Shown piece by piece: positions 48,143 through 59,524 of a stretch of DNA of 64,000 nucleotides. The stretch is taken from NCBI RefSeq assembly GCF_000005505.3, contig NC_016132.3, forward strand, positions 50,048,914-50,112,913. The letters are read 5' to 3'. The translations under genes and the position numbers were made by a program. Numbering within the stretch: position 1 is the stretch's first letter; every line of letters starts with the position of its first letter. This stretch comes from Brachypodium distachyon. Its lineage: Eukaryota; Streptophyta; Magnoliopsida; Poales; Poaceae. Below the pieces are notes generated by a model. It did not search any database. It saw only the letters and a program-made list of their open reading frames with translations, and had not been told where the DNA came from.

Positions 48143-48270
48143 ATCCTTCAGTCTAACAAAAAAGATGTCTCAAGTTTGTCAAAATTTGGATGTATATAGA
48201 CATGACATAGTGTATAGATGTATTTAAATTTTAGTCAAAATTGAGACATACTCTGTTGAATGGAGGAATA
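48143..48270. mobile_element. Stowaway-like MITE, second subfamily
   Basis: The left end TCCTTCAGTCTAACAAAAAA and right end CTGTTGAATGGAGGAATA are inverted; AGATGTCTCAAGTTTGTCAA is shared with the copy in the PEPC intron (12.41 kb). Confidence 0.75.
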
Positions 48271-51200
48271 CCAAAATCCCGAACCAAAAGCTAACATCTT
48301 GAAAAACCATATTTAGAACTTCGGGTAATGATGGAAAAAAAAAAGGCTTACAAGTGTTATCCCTCCGTGCCAGCCCACTAGGCCCAGCCCAAAAGGAAAA
48401 AGGATTCCCATCCCCTTTTCTCCCCGATTCCCAGCATGCAACGCGCCGGCGCCGACGCCGCCACGGACACCACCTCCGTAAATTGCCGGCGAGTAGTCGC
48501 CTCTCTCCGGCCTTCTTCATCTCCCGCGCCCGGAGCCCTACCATAATCTTCCCACGCGAGGACCAGCCTTCGTTATGGCGACTTTTCTCTTCACGATTTT
48601 GTTTTCCTGACGTGCTGCTAGTCTGTGTTTCTGTCCTGTTCGGATAGAACCGACAAATTTTCGATTCCAAAAAATTTCGGTTCCCAATTTTTCGAGGAAC
48701 CGATCGGTCATAAGTTTTTCGAGAATCGAACATTTCTAGAACCAAAGGAAAGTTAAACCACCGTTGCCGATCCTGCGCCATGCAAATTTTGCTCAGCAGT
48801 TCACGTACCAGACGTCACGGTGACGAGTCGGTAGAGAGCCCCGAACAACTTGCATTGCAGGCGTACGTCCATACCTGACGACGGAACAACAATTGATCAG
48901 CTACCGAACATGTATTATACCCACCAGTACGTACAGTTAACCAGCAGGTAATACGTCGTGAATAGACAGACACAGTCGATCTACAGCTTCGAGGGAGGAG
49001 AGTGAAACGACCACAGGAAAGGACGGGCCTCGGGGCCTCACGGGAGCAACCTATACGTCGGCAGTCGGCACGTCGCACATGATGACCCGGCCGGGGGACC
49101 GCCCGACCGACAGCCGTGGTGGATCGCGGAGCTAGCGCTTTGAAACCCCACCTCTCTTTCATGCGATCCTTGAACAGAATACAGGATTCATTCATACGCT
49201 GCCTCGATCTCCGTTGATCCTTTCCCCGTCCGTCCGTCCGTGCCTGCGTACATGATCTGGCCTGGGCTCATGCGGTGCAAGAATTTACTGCCGTGTCGTA
49301 CGTGATCGGCTCGTAGTAACGGTACGTTTGCCCGTGGTTCCCGTTAACCGTTGCAGGTACAGTACTCTTTCCGTTTGTAAGTACTTGTCGTGGTTTCAGT
49401 GCCGCAGGCTCATGCGTATACGACACTGAATTGAAAGCGTCTAGGTACGGCACCATCTTCAGACTTCAGTGCGCTTTTCTGCATGCAGTTCGACAGTACG
49501 CACGCTAGCTGATGTTTGTTGCCCGCATTAAGCTTTCTGCGAAACGTTCGCCAGATACATACGATGCGAGCCAAGGTGTTCAGTTTCAGTTGTCTGTGTC
49601 AAGTCTGTACTAGTAGTACTACGGACCGGGAGCAGATGTGTTAATTTCACTTGGGGTCATCCGTCATCAGTCACAATTTACCGTTGCAAACAAGTGCTAG
49701 CTTTCTCTTTACGCGCCAGCAAATTCCTCGTCAGATCCGCATGAATAGTCACCGGTCAACACCTACCGGATGCCTTGATGCATGGCCACCTCACCTCTTA
49801 GCTGTCAGCTGGTTGCTTAATTAGACTTGGAGCTGGAGGCAGCATGGACCATGAAAGTATGCAAAGCATCGCCACCACTCATGCCTGTGAAATGCTACAG
49901 ATAGCAGCGAACCTTTTATCCCACGCTACGAGACAACCAGTTATAATCGCAGTTCTAGGATATTAGCAGTACAGTCACAGTGTAGCGCCGTAGCGAGCGT
50001 GTCTGTGTGCCTCCTTGATTTCAGTAATGCCAGTGTGTCTGTTTTCCCCGGAAAAAATTCCTCGAGGCCACCCTCCCGTTTTCGCTCCGGTGAGAGGCTG
50101 GCAGAGAGCGACCCGCCTTGACGCGACCTGCATGCGTTTGATGACACGACGACGATATTGCGCCTACTGTGATACTCCATTTCATAACAGACAATTAAAT
50201 GTGACAACATCACGCCTGTAATTAGATGTTGCAACAGACAACGGACCAACAGTAATGGCACGACAGCCATCTCCAAATGATCCTAGCATCCTAGGTGACA
50301 TGCGAACCTTACCAACCGGGGGAGTTCTCTTCTCTTCCAGCTGTTTCTCCTCCGAGGCACCCACTGCGGCGGCAGATGCATGTATGCTTGTCTCGTGCGG
50401 ACGTGCCCCACTGCCGGACTGCCCCCAGGTGGCACCACGGAAGAGATGGAAACAGAGTACTGTACATCCGAGTGCACCATTGTACTGTTTCGTCTTTTCT
50501 ACGAACCCAATCCTGAACCCGTCACTTGGGAAAAATTGAACAGAGGAAAGATCATCAGAAAACGGATCTAAATAATGGGAGTGTAAACAGTAGGATCGAC
50601 AGAAAATGCCTAAATCCCTGCTCCAATCGAGTAAACAAAACAAGAGAGAGGAGGACCGATCAGATTCCTACTGAATTCACACGCAGGTGTCCGGAGTGGC
50701 AACCCGTGCTTCCCCAGCTCGGGCTCTGATCCCGGGAGTGCGTGCGAACGCACATCTGCTCACGTCCTGAACTCCCAAGCACCGTAGAGGATCGGCTTTA
50801 TACTAAGTACTGTTTAAACAAACAAACAAACAAACAGAGAGGCCAAAGATAGGGCCAACCCTGCGCATTGCCGAGCAGAGTAAGCCATTGCATACCACTC
50901 CTGCTGGTCGCATCGCCTCTTTTTAGGCAGATCGTGCAGAAAGTCCACACTCCTTCTCCTCACTCCACACCTCCCCGTGGACTTGGACCCGGCCACTCAC
51001 ACACACAACTACACAAGTCGCCATCCCTACGCTGCACGCGCAGCATTTGCAGTAGTAGTAGCAGCAAATAAACCACGCCGCACCGCCGCCCCACCGCGAC
51101 GAATCGCTAATCACTCGCTCCCCACTTGTGGAGTGGCCGCCTGGGTGGCAACTGGGCCTGCCTCGCGCGTGATGGTGGTGGTGGTCGTCTGGTAGAGGAG

Positions 51201-51409
51201 TAACCAGTGTAGCAGCAGCCGGTAAACCCGCACCTAAACCATCGCCCGCGGCCACACGGCGAGGCGAGGCGCAACGCAGATCCCTCCCATCCCACTCTTC
51301 CCCCCGGCCTGCCGGTTCGCGCGCGGCGGCCAAAGCAAGCAAGCAAGCAAACCTTTTTCGCAGCAATTTCCGGGCACTAGCTGTCTAGCTCTACACGCCT
51401 CGATCGGCG
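48271..51409. other. Intergenic and upstream region of the DUF688-type gene
   Basis: No gene recognised. From about 50.95 kb the sequence becomes leader-like (CT-rich, then GC-rich), so the 5' UTR of the next gene probably starts here. A (CAAA)n tract lies at 50,817-50,836. TTTATACTA near 50,795 could be a weak TATA box. Confidence 0.45.
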
Positions 51410-53608
51410 ATGCGCGCGGGTCGCGTGATGGCGGAGGGGGGCAACAACAAGCGGATCGACCTGGCCGCGCCGCTCCGCTCGGGGCGCCTGCCCTACCACA
51501 AGGCCGACCTCAAGTCCGGCCCCGTCAGCCACCCCGGCGCCGTGCCTTTCGTCTGGGAGCAGAGCCCCGGCCGGCCCAAGAGCGTCCGCACCCGCCGCCC
51601 GCCTCCCACCTCTTCTTCTCCGCCGCGCTCGTCCGAGTACGGCGGCGGCGCGAGCCCCTACCATGACGCCCTCGGGGAGCGCGATCGCGCGGCGCCTTAT
51701 GGCGTCGCCACCGCCGCCGTTGCGTCTCGGAATGGGACCGCGGGGCGCTGGGCGGAGGCCGAGGCGAAGAAGGAATCCGTGGCTGAATTGCTGCGGAGGG
51801 AGGAGGAGGAGGAGGACGCCGGCGATGACGACGAGAGGTTCTCGGACGCGCTGGACACGCTCTCCCGGACGGAGTCATTCACCGTCAACTGCAGCGTCAG
51901 CGGCCTCAGCGGCATGCCGGACCGCCCCGCTGGTGCGGCCGCGGGCGCCGAGGCGGGCGCACGCGGCTTCATGATGGACCGCTTCCTGCCGGCCGCGCAG
52001 GCGGTGGCCGTCGGCTCCCCGCAGTACACCTTCCGCAAGGCCGGCGCGGCCGGTGCCACTAGCAACTCGGGCCGCGACCATGCGCGCGCGGCTTCAGCCA
52101 ATTGCAGGACGGGCAGTGACGATGATCACGCCAGGAGAGCGCCTGTTCGGCTCCCGTACCAGCATCTACCTCCCAATTACTTGTCTTGTAACTACCCAAG
52201 ACGCGAGGAGCTTGGACAGGAGGAGGAAGAGGACGACGATGACTACGACGTGCATAGTACCCGTGGTTTTGCATCCAAGGGGTGTGGTTTGCTCCCTGGT
52301 TTGTGTGCTAAAAGCTCCTTGTTCCTACTGAATCCAGTGCCTATGATGAAGCGTGGCAAGGTGCGCGGGAGAGGGAGAGGCAGGGGCGTGCCATCCAAAG
52401 GCAGGTCCCAGAATGCACCCAGCCCTCTTGCGCGGAGCTCACAAAACAACCATCCTGGTTGTGATTCTAATAGGGTACTGATGCAGATGCACACTACATG
52501 CTTCATGAATTCAGAGTTATATGTACTGTACATATGTCACATGTTAATAGTTTAGGAATGATAGTTCTAAACATCTGAATCTTTGTTATGTTGCAGCAAT
52601 CATGGGAGGAAGTGTATAAGCACAAGTTGGAGCACAAGTATATTCACCAAGGAGAGGATAGGAGGAGCAAGCTGACAAGTGAATCGAATCATCTGACCTT
52701 CTGGAGTGACTCTCAGACCGGGGATGGGTCTTCACCATTCCACCACTCCATAGGTGGTGACACATCTCCCTACTGTAAGGATATTGTCTTGTCACCATCA
52801 CACAAAGCAGATGAATCATTTAGAATGGAAGATAAAGATGACAAAATGAGTAGAAGCAATGGCTCCAGCTCACTTGGAAAAGACCATGATCATAGCTCAT
52901 TGGTTGGATCAGATCACAGTAGTTTGAAGGGGTCAAGCTCCATGAGCTCAGGGCCTGATAGAAGAGTGCACGAAGATTCAGAAACTACACACTTGGCTCT
53001 GCTACTGGATACAAAGTTATCTTTGAATTCAAGATATGATAGTCAGCTTGGAGGACGACAGATAGTTGGAAACACTATTGTGGAAGGTCAAGACGTTGAT
53101 CCATCGACAGAAAGGATCACTCAAGTGCCAGAACCCGCTTTGTTAATGTCTTCTGGAAACTCGGAATCAGTGAAATTGGATGATAGAAAAACTTCCACTA
53201 GTGATACTAGTCAGCATGTCCAACTACATTCGACAGATAATAATGTTGTCAAGAAGCAAAATATGCCCTTGCAGTATCTACTACCTTTACCTGTCCCTAA
53301 GTCACCTTCAGAATCCTGGCTTTCTCGCAATTTGCCATCTGCGAAAAACAAACCACCGATGCCATCATTTCTTGGAATGCAAGTACAGCCAAAGAAACAA
53401 GCTCCATGGGACTCGATGCACCCGAAGGAGAATGATCTAAAACCTTCCAGGCCACGTCAAATAAGATTTGCAGATGTAATACATAACTTCCTTCTGTTCT
53501 CCTTATATTTCTATCATTCTATGCATCACAGAGCCATTACTGAATTTCTTTATTGCCTTGCTTGTTTAGGTGGTAGAAAGGCCTAATTATTTGGATTCTG
53601 AGATATGA
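51410..53608 (+). CDS. DUF688 family plant protein of unknown function
   Basis: Three exons read 51410-52474, 52597-53475 and 53570-53608, all with GT..AG borders in phase 0, giving 660 residues. The N-terminus RIDLAAPLRSGRLPYHKADL, then KSGPVSHPGAVPFVWEQSPGRPK, matches the plant DUF688 pattern (LxAPLLS... GPVxxPGxVPFxWEQxPGxPK). An acidic run (about residues 125-140) precedes RFSDALDTLSRTESF. A second conserved block is KNKPPMPSFLGMQVQPKKQAPW, and the C-terminus reads PRQIRFADVVERPNYLDSEI. A basic RGRGRGRG stretch lies near the end of exon 1. Function is unknown; no enzyme motif is seen. A second in-frame ATG at 51428 (MAEGG) is an alternative start. Confidence 0.85.
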
Positions 53609-54701
53609 TGTTTTCTCTGACGACCAAGATTTATTCAAGATTGGAGGTTGACATCAGGATCATATACCTGCGACTGCCAGTGCCCAATGGTTCCGTAGAG
53701 GCATAAATGTGCTATGTTTTGCTGTTGCAGTGATAGCTGGTTACTACTTACGAGCAATCCAGCATGTTGATAATTTCAACGGGTATGCCATGTCTGCATA
53801 CAATATGCTTCATGTTGCCCAAGGTATGTTGGTTGTGGTTTAGCTCTGTTGTAAATCTTCTGTATACATGATCATTTCTGTTTGCTTCTGCTCACTGTCC
53901 ATAAATATGTAATACTTCACTCCATAAAAACGTTTCATCTTCAGATGCAAGTGCATCAGATATATCATAGAATAAACTGCAGTGCGTTCTGTTCCTGAGA
54001 CATTTTCCAATGCAATGTATATACCATCTGGTGATGAATGTCTCGTTTGATTTCAGTAGTGCCGTCATTCGTTCTTCATGGTATCAGTATGCCAGCTGGA
54101 ACAACATTTAACGCATTGTCTGGTTTGATACAGACAACAGACTTTGTCATGTCTGTGTATTTCATGTCTAGTGGTTGCATTTGTCATGTTATTGGCGTAA
54201 TTGGGTTTGATATTGAATATACTTTAGCACAATTTACATGCGGAAAGCTTGGAACCTGTGAGCTTTGGAGGTGCTTTAGAATAGGCTGTCCTGTGATGAC
54301 TAAGACAATGGACATCATAGCGAAGTGCACATCTGTTACCAAAGGGCTTATCCACACCATTCTTTCTTCGCATTTTTTATGAGCCGCGCAACTGGGTCAA
54401 CTCCGGACTATGCTGTGTCGAGCCGTTGGTAATATTGCTTATCATCTGTCCTTGGCCCGTGGGCTCGTGACTTTGTGAGGAGCCCTGTGTATGATCTGTC
54501 TTCATTGTTTTAATTTGACTTGCCGATTATTCTAGAAATTTTGACTAGCCGATTATTCTAGAAAATTTGACTAGCCGATTAGATTGTAATTTGCACTCAA
54601 AGCTTTCATTAACGGAGAACAGCAAGGGTGGTATCCTTTGAACATCAATCTTTCTTGTTTGATCTTGGCCTGGAAACGTTCTCTCAGGGATTAATTGTGG
54701 T
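53609..54701 (+). other. Downstream region of the DUF688-type gene
   Basis: Probably includes the 3' UTR. A stop-free frame at about 53,652-53,840, without its own ATG, reads WFRRGINVLCFAVAVIAGYY and on to LHVAQ; it is hydrophobic and coding-like but cannot be joined to the gene by clear splice sites. A 26-bp tandem repeat lies at 54,515-54,580. Confidence 0.4.
54515..54580. repeat. 26-bp tandem repeat, about 2.5 copies
   Basis: TTGACTtGCCGATTATTCTAG-type units start at 54515, 54541 and 54567, an exact 26-bp period. Confidence 0.85.
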
Positions 54702-55434
54702 ACTGAACTGATCATTTTTTAGAGAAAAGGGGCCACGCCCCAGTTCCATTTATCATCAGACAAATGAAACAACAGTTGTTTTGTCTCAGCAGCGAGATTA
54801 AAGCGTCTACCAGCCTCCAGGCTACCAGAAGTATCAACCGCGGTCTACCCTTTACAGACCAGCAAACAGCCGACTTAGCCAGACGAGACAGAGTTATGAA
54901 ACTATCCAGGCCACAACAAAAACTTCAGCTTCACAGAGCTAGAACAGATAGGCAGATCAGATGGAGCATGTCCAAGCGTCACGCAGAGACAGTGACTGAA
55001 GATCTTGACATGCGCTCATCGCCAGGAGTGTGACCGTCTTCCTCTTCTTCATCGCCACGGTAGGCCTGGGATCTCCTGTGATTTGGTCTCGAGCTGCCGA
55101 AGATTAAACTCCAGCGCTGGCAGATTTCCTTTTGTACAGAGGGCCTTCCATGCGTAGGTGTTTTAGGAGCATTCGCCAGGGTACCTGCATAACAGACCAA
55201 GACATGGAACGAAAAAACACGTTATTTCGATACTTCCAAATAGTCCACATCAAAGCAGCATTAACAGTATTAAACACTTCATTCTTCTTATTACTCAACC
55301 ACAAGCAAGCAATCTGCTCCAGATTGGAGCCGAAGTTCTTCCAAGTCAACAAATTAATGTAGTTCCACATGTTATGCACCACAATACAATCAAAAATAGG
55401 TGATGTTCAGATTCCTCCTCACTGAACTGATCAT
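54702..55434 (-). mobile_element. 5'-truncated LINE with 14-bp target duplication
   Basis: A minus-strand element at about 54716-55420 is flanked by the perfect direct repeat ACTGAACTGATCAT (54702-54715 and 55421-55434). Its left end begins with a short T run, the complement of a poly(A) tail. The frame 55382-55104 encodes the C-terminal part of a non-LTR reverse transcriptase polyprotein (CLWLSNKKNEVFNTVNAALM, WTIWKYRNNVFF), typical of the zf-RVT tail of plant LINEs. The catalytic domain is missing, so it arrived as a 5'-truncated, dead copy. Confidence 0.85.
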
Positions 55435-57027
55435 AACTGGATGAGAACGGACTAATGCATCAGTATGTGCTGTTAGACTATGACTCCTGGTGGTATTTTT
55501 TTTCGGTTTTGCTATTTCTTAGGCGACTGAGAAATAACTATTTCTCAATCGATAATAACAACCTTTTGATTCAATCACTGAGATTCGTGTAAGATTATTG
55601 TAGGTCCGATGGATAAGAAAATCTTGATTGGATGGCTACTATTGTTGACTGAGAAATAACTATATTTTAGGCGACTGAGAAATAGACACTCCCATTTTTC
55701 TTTTCTTCCGTTGAGCCAAAAGGATTTGCTGCTCATGTGATTAATACAGTAGAAAGATGCTATGTGCTCCATAATTGTCTGAACCTAACGGATGTATTGA
55801 TCCCGCTGGAGGTTCCATGGAAAGGGACATGGATGTGTTCGAAAAGTGGAACTCTGATTACGCGATAGCAGGAACTTCGGCTTCCTTCAAGCAAGGCGAA
55901 CAGCTTCTTATATTCCTGTACATGATGCACATCTAAAAAACGTTGTATGTCAGACATCTCAAGTTAAAACCGTGTATAGTTTGTTTTTCATTTTGTTAAG
56001 CTTTGCCCCGTGCTATGAAACGCTTCCGCAGTTGGGCGGTTATTCTCTATGTTTTTCATTTGAAATCCATTAGATGAGGTAGGGCAGGCCTATGTAGTTC
56101 GTGCCCTTCTACATGCGGATGGGTGGTACCCGAAAGAAAATGAGCATTTAGACGTGGTAATGGCAGGTTTGAGCTTTGAAGCATAGGTTAGCTTGAATTC
56201 TCGAAATTCACAGTTGTGTTGGAGTGGACTCGTGATGATTGGTTCTCCCGTGGTCTTTTTACGAAAAGCACAACGGCACGGCAGCCTGGCCCGGCTCGAA
56301 AATAGACGGGAGAGCCGGCCCATCTGTGTTGGGCCATGTATGGGCCTCGGAGCCGCGGCCCTGTCTAGCCTGGCCCGTTTAGCCAGATTCAGAAAAAAGA
56401 ACAGAGAAAAAAGGAAACAAAAATGAAAAACCATGGTAGCCTGGTAGGTATGCTCAGAACAACAGCGCAACCATGCTAGGTTTGCCCAGACCAAAACTAT
56501 AACACCACCGTGAACTGAGCTTAGATATGGTGTTGATTTCTAGAATCAGCCCATCCAGGTTGACATCAGGTCTCACATTTACATGTATTTCTACCCATCA
56601 ATAACAAGACGTTTACGGTGACTTCACCAAACTCTCAAAATCTGTCTCATAGGGTTCGGTGTGTGGCTGTGCGTTCAGAGGTGTGAGTGCACGTGTTGTG
56701 AGCGTCTTCTCAGCCTAACAAAGAAATAAAATGGAAAAGAAGATAAGGTAACCGACCGGGCCGGATCTACTCGACCCAAGCCACAGATCGTCGGGCTAAA
56801 CGGTCTTGGGCCGGCCGGACGGGCTCGTGCCCCGTGGCTGGGCCTGTTGTATTTGGGCCGGGTTAAACCCGTTTAGAGGTAGAACCAACCTGGACGGACG
56901 ACCTTGCGACCGAATGGCCGACTTTGAGAGTCGACTGCGGCGGTATCGCGAGCCGGTTCAACCATCCCACGGCTGCATACGTACGCAGGACGCAGCTCTC
57001 GGGTGTTGCCGCCGGGGTCCCAGGGCA
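55435..57027. other. Intergenic, no gene recognised
   Basis: AT-rich to about 56.2 kb, then GC-rich approaching the next gene. No supported coding region; GGGCCGG-rich words near 56.76-56.88 kb belong to the upstream region. Confidence 0.5.
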
Positions 57028-57753
57028 ATGGAGTCCGACTCCGACCGCGACGCCTCCCTCCTCTCCCCCGCTCCAAACCCTAGCCACCAGCCGTTCCTCC
57101 GGGCAGCCAAGTCAGCGGCCTTCAAGCGCGAGGAGCGCCGCAAGCGCAAGGAGCGCAAGCGGCAGGACCGCCTCGCCCTCGCGCTCGCGCACTGGGAGCC
57201 CCTCGGCGCCCCGCCTCGCCCGGCAGCGACCGCTTCCCCATCCCGCGCGCCAGCCGAAGACAAGCCGTGGCCGTGCGACCCGCCCCCGCCTCCGGACACC
57301 GCGCCCTCCGCCGCCTGGGGATGGGACCCTCCAGCGGAAACCCCGCCACAGCCGGCCCCGCTGCCTGGACCCGCGGCCACGTGCCCCCAGGCCGCTGCGG
57401 TCAGGGCGTGCCGCGCGTTGTTCGGCGAGCACGCCGACGACGAGGAAGAGGAGGAAGAAGAGGGGGAGGATGGCAATCTGACCCGGTTCTTCGAGGAGTT
57501 GCTGGAGAAAGACGTGGCGCTGAGAGGGTTCTACGAGGCGGAGCGGGAGACGGGGCGGTTCATGTGCCTCGTGTGCGAGGGCGTCGGCGCCAGGGCGGGC
57601 AAGAGGTTCGCCGGCTGCGCGGCGCTCGTGCAGCATGCCCGTTCGGTCGCCCGGAGGACCAAGAGGAGGCTCGCGCACCGCTCCTTCGCGGACGCCGTCG
57701 GCCGCCTGCTCGGCTGGGGCGCCGGCCGCACCACGCCCTTTACTGTACGGTAA
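57028..57753 (+). CDS. Plant protein with a C2H2-like zinc-finger C-terminus
   Basis: The frame from ATG 57028 encodes 241 residues. The N-terminus is charged and basic (FKREERRKRKERKRQDRLAL), then a Pro/Ala-rich middle, an acidic run of about 12 Asp/Glu, and a conserved-looking C-terminus: LTRFFEELLEKDVALRGFYE, MCLVCEGVG, CAALVQHARSVARRTKRRLAHR, and FADAVGRLLGW. Cys pair plus QH and AHR could form a single zinc-binding unit. I recall unnamed plant proteins with this layout (F-x-CLVC ... ALVQH ... HR ... LGW); no function is known to me. The frame opens upstream at 56806, but 57028 is preferred because it starts an acidic MESDSDRD N-terminus. A splice (57749/57856) could replace the last Arg by a 21-residue tail ending at 57916. 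Confidence 0.75.
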   Translation: MESDSDRDASLLSPAPNPSHQPFLRAAKSAAFKREERRKRKERKRQDRLALALAHWEPLGAPPRPAATASPSRAPAEDKPWPCDPPPPPDTAPSAAWGWDPPAETPPQPAPLPGPAATCPQAAAVRACRALFGEHADDEEEEEEEGEDGNLTRFFEELLEKDVALRGFYEAERETGRFMCLVCEGVGARAGKRFAGCAALVQHARSVARRTKRRLAHRSFADAVGRLLGWGAGRTTPFTVR

Positions 57754-58238
57754 ACGTATTGCCTTGCCCCCTTTCCCGTCGAAATGTTAACAACTCAGTA
57801 GTACTGTATATCCTTATCGCATTGCTGAATGTTTTGCTGTCCATACGAGATGCAGGCAGATTCTGACGATCATGGCGCTTGTGATCAAAGCACGGGAATG
57901 GAGATGGCCTGATTAAGCTCACTGTGCTTAGGAATCGTTCTTCCTGAAAACAAACTTCGAATTACATGTAGTTTGGTTCGATGCATCGGCAACTTTTATG
58001 CTTGTTTTCAGCGTCTACTTGTGATTTGGTTTGATGCCTCGATAACCTTGATGCTCATTTTCAACATCGCAAGCTGGATCTGAATGTTGTTTGCAGAGCA
58101 TCATATTTTAGGTGTCTGAAATGCACTCTAATTGTTGATGCCTGATGTTTATTGATCTTGGAAAGTCGGAAGGGAAAGAAAGTAAATCGCATGAATGTTT
58201 CTCTGGGTCCAATTGCTGAGAAATAATAGTACGAGCTT

Positions 58239-58547
58239 ATGCTTGGAACTTTAAATACCATTGTCCCCTATCCTGAAAACACATCCACAATTGCTGCCAA
58301 GAAAATTCTGGACATATCAGAGCCGCCTATTTACAGGCTGCCCCAGTTTTGGGTCAGAACTGTTGAGGCAGATAGCAAATGCTTGGAATGCCGACGGAGG
58401 CTGCCGGTAGTTAATCCATTATATAAACGCCATCCTCAATTTTCCGAACGAAAGAATATGTCCCGTCATCTTGAACGTCGCATGGCTCACCAGTCCCAGC
58501 TGGAGGCCTGGAGCAAAGTTCGAAGTTCTTCTCGGAAGCAGCTGTAA
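58239..58547 (+). CDS. Hypothetical protein, 102 residues
   Basis: Product not recognised. The frame has a CLEC pair followed by a basic C-terminal half (KRHPQFSERKNMSRHLERRM), and no competing long frame on the other strand. It may be a distal exon or a relic of the gene upstream. No start context or splice site supports it strongly. Confidence 0.25.
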   Translation: MLGTLNTIVPYPENTSTIAAKKILDISEPPIYRLPQFWVRTVEADSKCLECRRRLPVVNPLYKRHPQFSERKNMSRHLERRMAHQSQLEAWSKVRSSSRKQL

Positions 58548-58660
58548 CCGGGCCATGTGAATTCAAGCACAAGCACTGGCACTGCAGATGCGCACGCGAT
58601 CAGTGCCACTAATATTTATTAGAACCATTGAACCAATGAGCTTGGGTGCTGAAATTATGA

Positions 58661-58883
58661 GGCTGTTTGGATGGCGGTCAAATTGTGCACTACCAATTTT
58701 TTTGTCATGACCAAATAGTTGGTCTTTGTTTGGATAGTAGCCAACTAATTGGCATGCCAATGCCTTCTTTGACATTCTAGTTCTTACCAATGTTGGCTAA
58801 TTTTTGGGCAAGCAATACCATGACCAAATAATTGGTTAGCCAAATTTTGGCAGGGCAAACCTAGGCTAAATCCAAACAGCCCC
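58661..58883. mobile_element. MITE with GGCTGTTTGGAT terminal repeats
   Basis: The left end GAGGCTGTTTGGAT and inverted right end GGGGCTGTTTGGAT form terminal repeats around about 223 bp, with inner words such as CCAAATAGTTGG and CCAACTAATTGG. Superfamily not determined: no clear TSD. Confidence 0.7.
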
Positions 58884-58925
58884 TGTATTAGAACGATCTC
58901 ATTGAGAGGTACTGAATACTGCAAG

Positions 58926-59046
58926 TACTCCCTCTGTTCATAAATGATTGCACTAAAACCACGACAAGTATTTAAAAACGGAGGGAGTAGTAGATACATC
59001 CATTTTTAGATAAATTTGAGTCACTTGGTATGGGACGGAGGGAGTA
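58926..59046. mobile_element. Composite Stowaway-like MITE
   Basis: Two MITE ends follow each other: TACTCCCTCTGTTCATAAAT ... AAAACGGAGGGAGTA closes at 58988, and a second right half (GATACATCCATTTTTAGATA ... GGGACGGAGGGAGTA) ends at 59046. It looks like one element inserted into or recombined with another. Confidence 0.75.
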
Positions 59047-59524
59047 TAATCTTTCTGTCACAGGCTCTGGTAATGTCATCCGTACATGAGTACATGCCAT
59101 CCACTGGGTCGTTCTTGCGGCTTGTTAGTGTCCATCCGTACATGCCATCAGCGGTTAAAGTTTGACTAAATTTATAAAAAAATCTATCAACATCTATTCA
59201 CACGTCTAAATTTGTTTTATGAAATATGATGTGATATATATTTTTATGGTATTACTTATTTAATATTGTAGATATCTCCTCAAGGGAACTAATTGAACTA
59301 AATTAGTTCTTTTTGGGAAGATATATGTTGATTATCTCAGCATGCTGCATTCGTGCAACAAAATTCCAAAGTTAAAATTCCAAGGTTGTGTATTATCGAT
59401 TCATGCTCTGGAAACGCCAACAGAGGCATGCGCGATCGCCTAAGCAAAGCACAGGCCAGACCAGACCAACAACTGCAAAAGGGACGTGCATCGATACGGC
59501 TGAAACACAGAGCGCATCGGTGAA

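Larger units (their letters stand above)
57917..59524. other. Intergenic with MITEs; one unassigned open frame
   Basis: Between the zinc-finger-like gene and the kinase. MITEs occupy 58.66-58.88 and 58.93-59.05 kb. The stretch 59,150-59,275 (AAAGTTTGACTAAATTTATA and AT-rich sequence) resembles common grass MITE interiors. Confidence 0.5.

Noticed and set aside
56958..57678. Long frames on the minus strand over the zinc-finger-like gene
   Set aside because: Ser/Gly/Ala/Arg-rich shadows of the plus-strand frame, which has the coherent Cys/His pattern.
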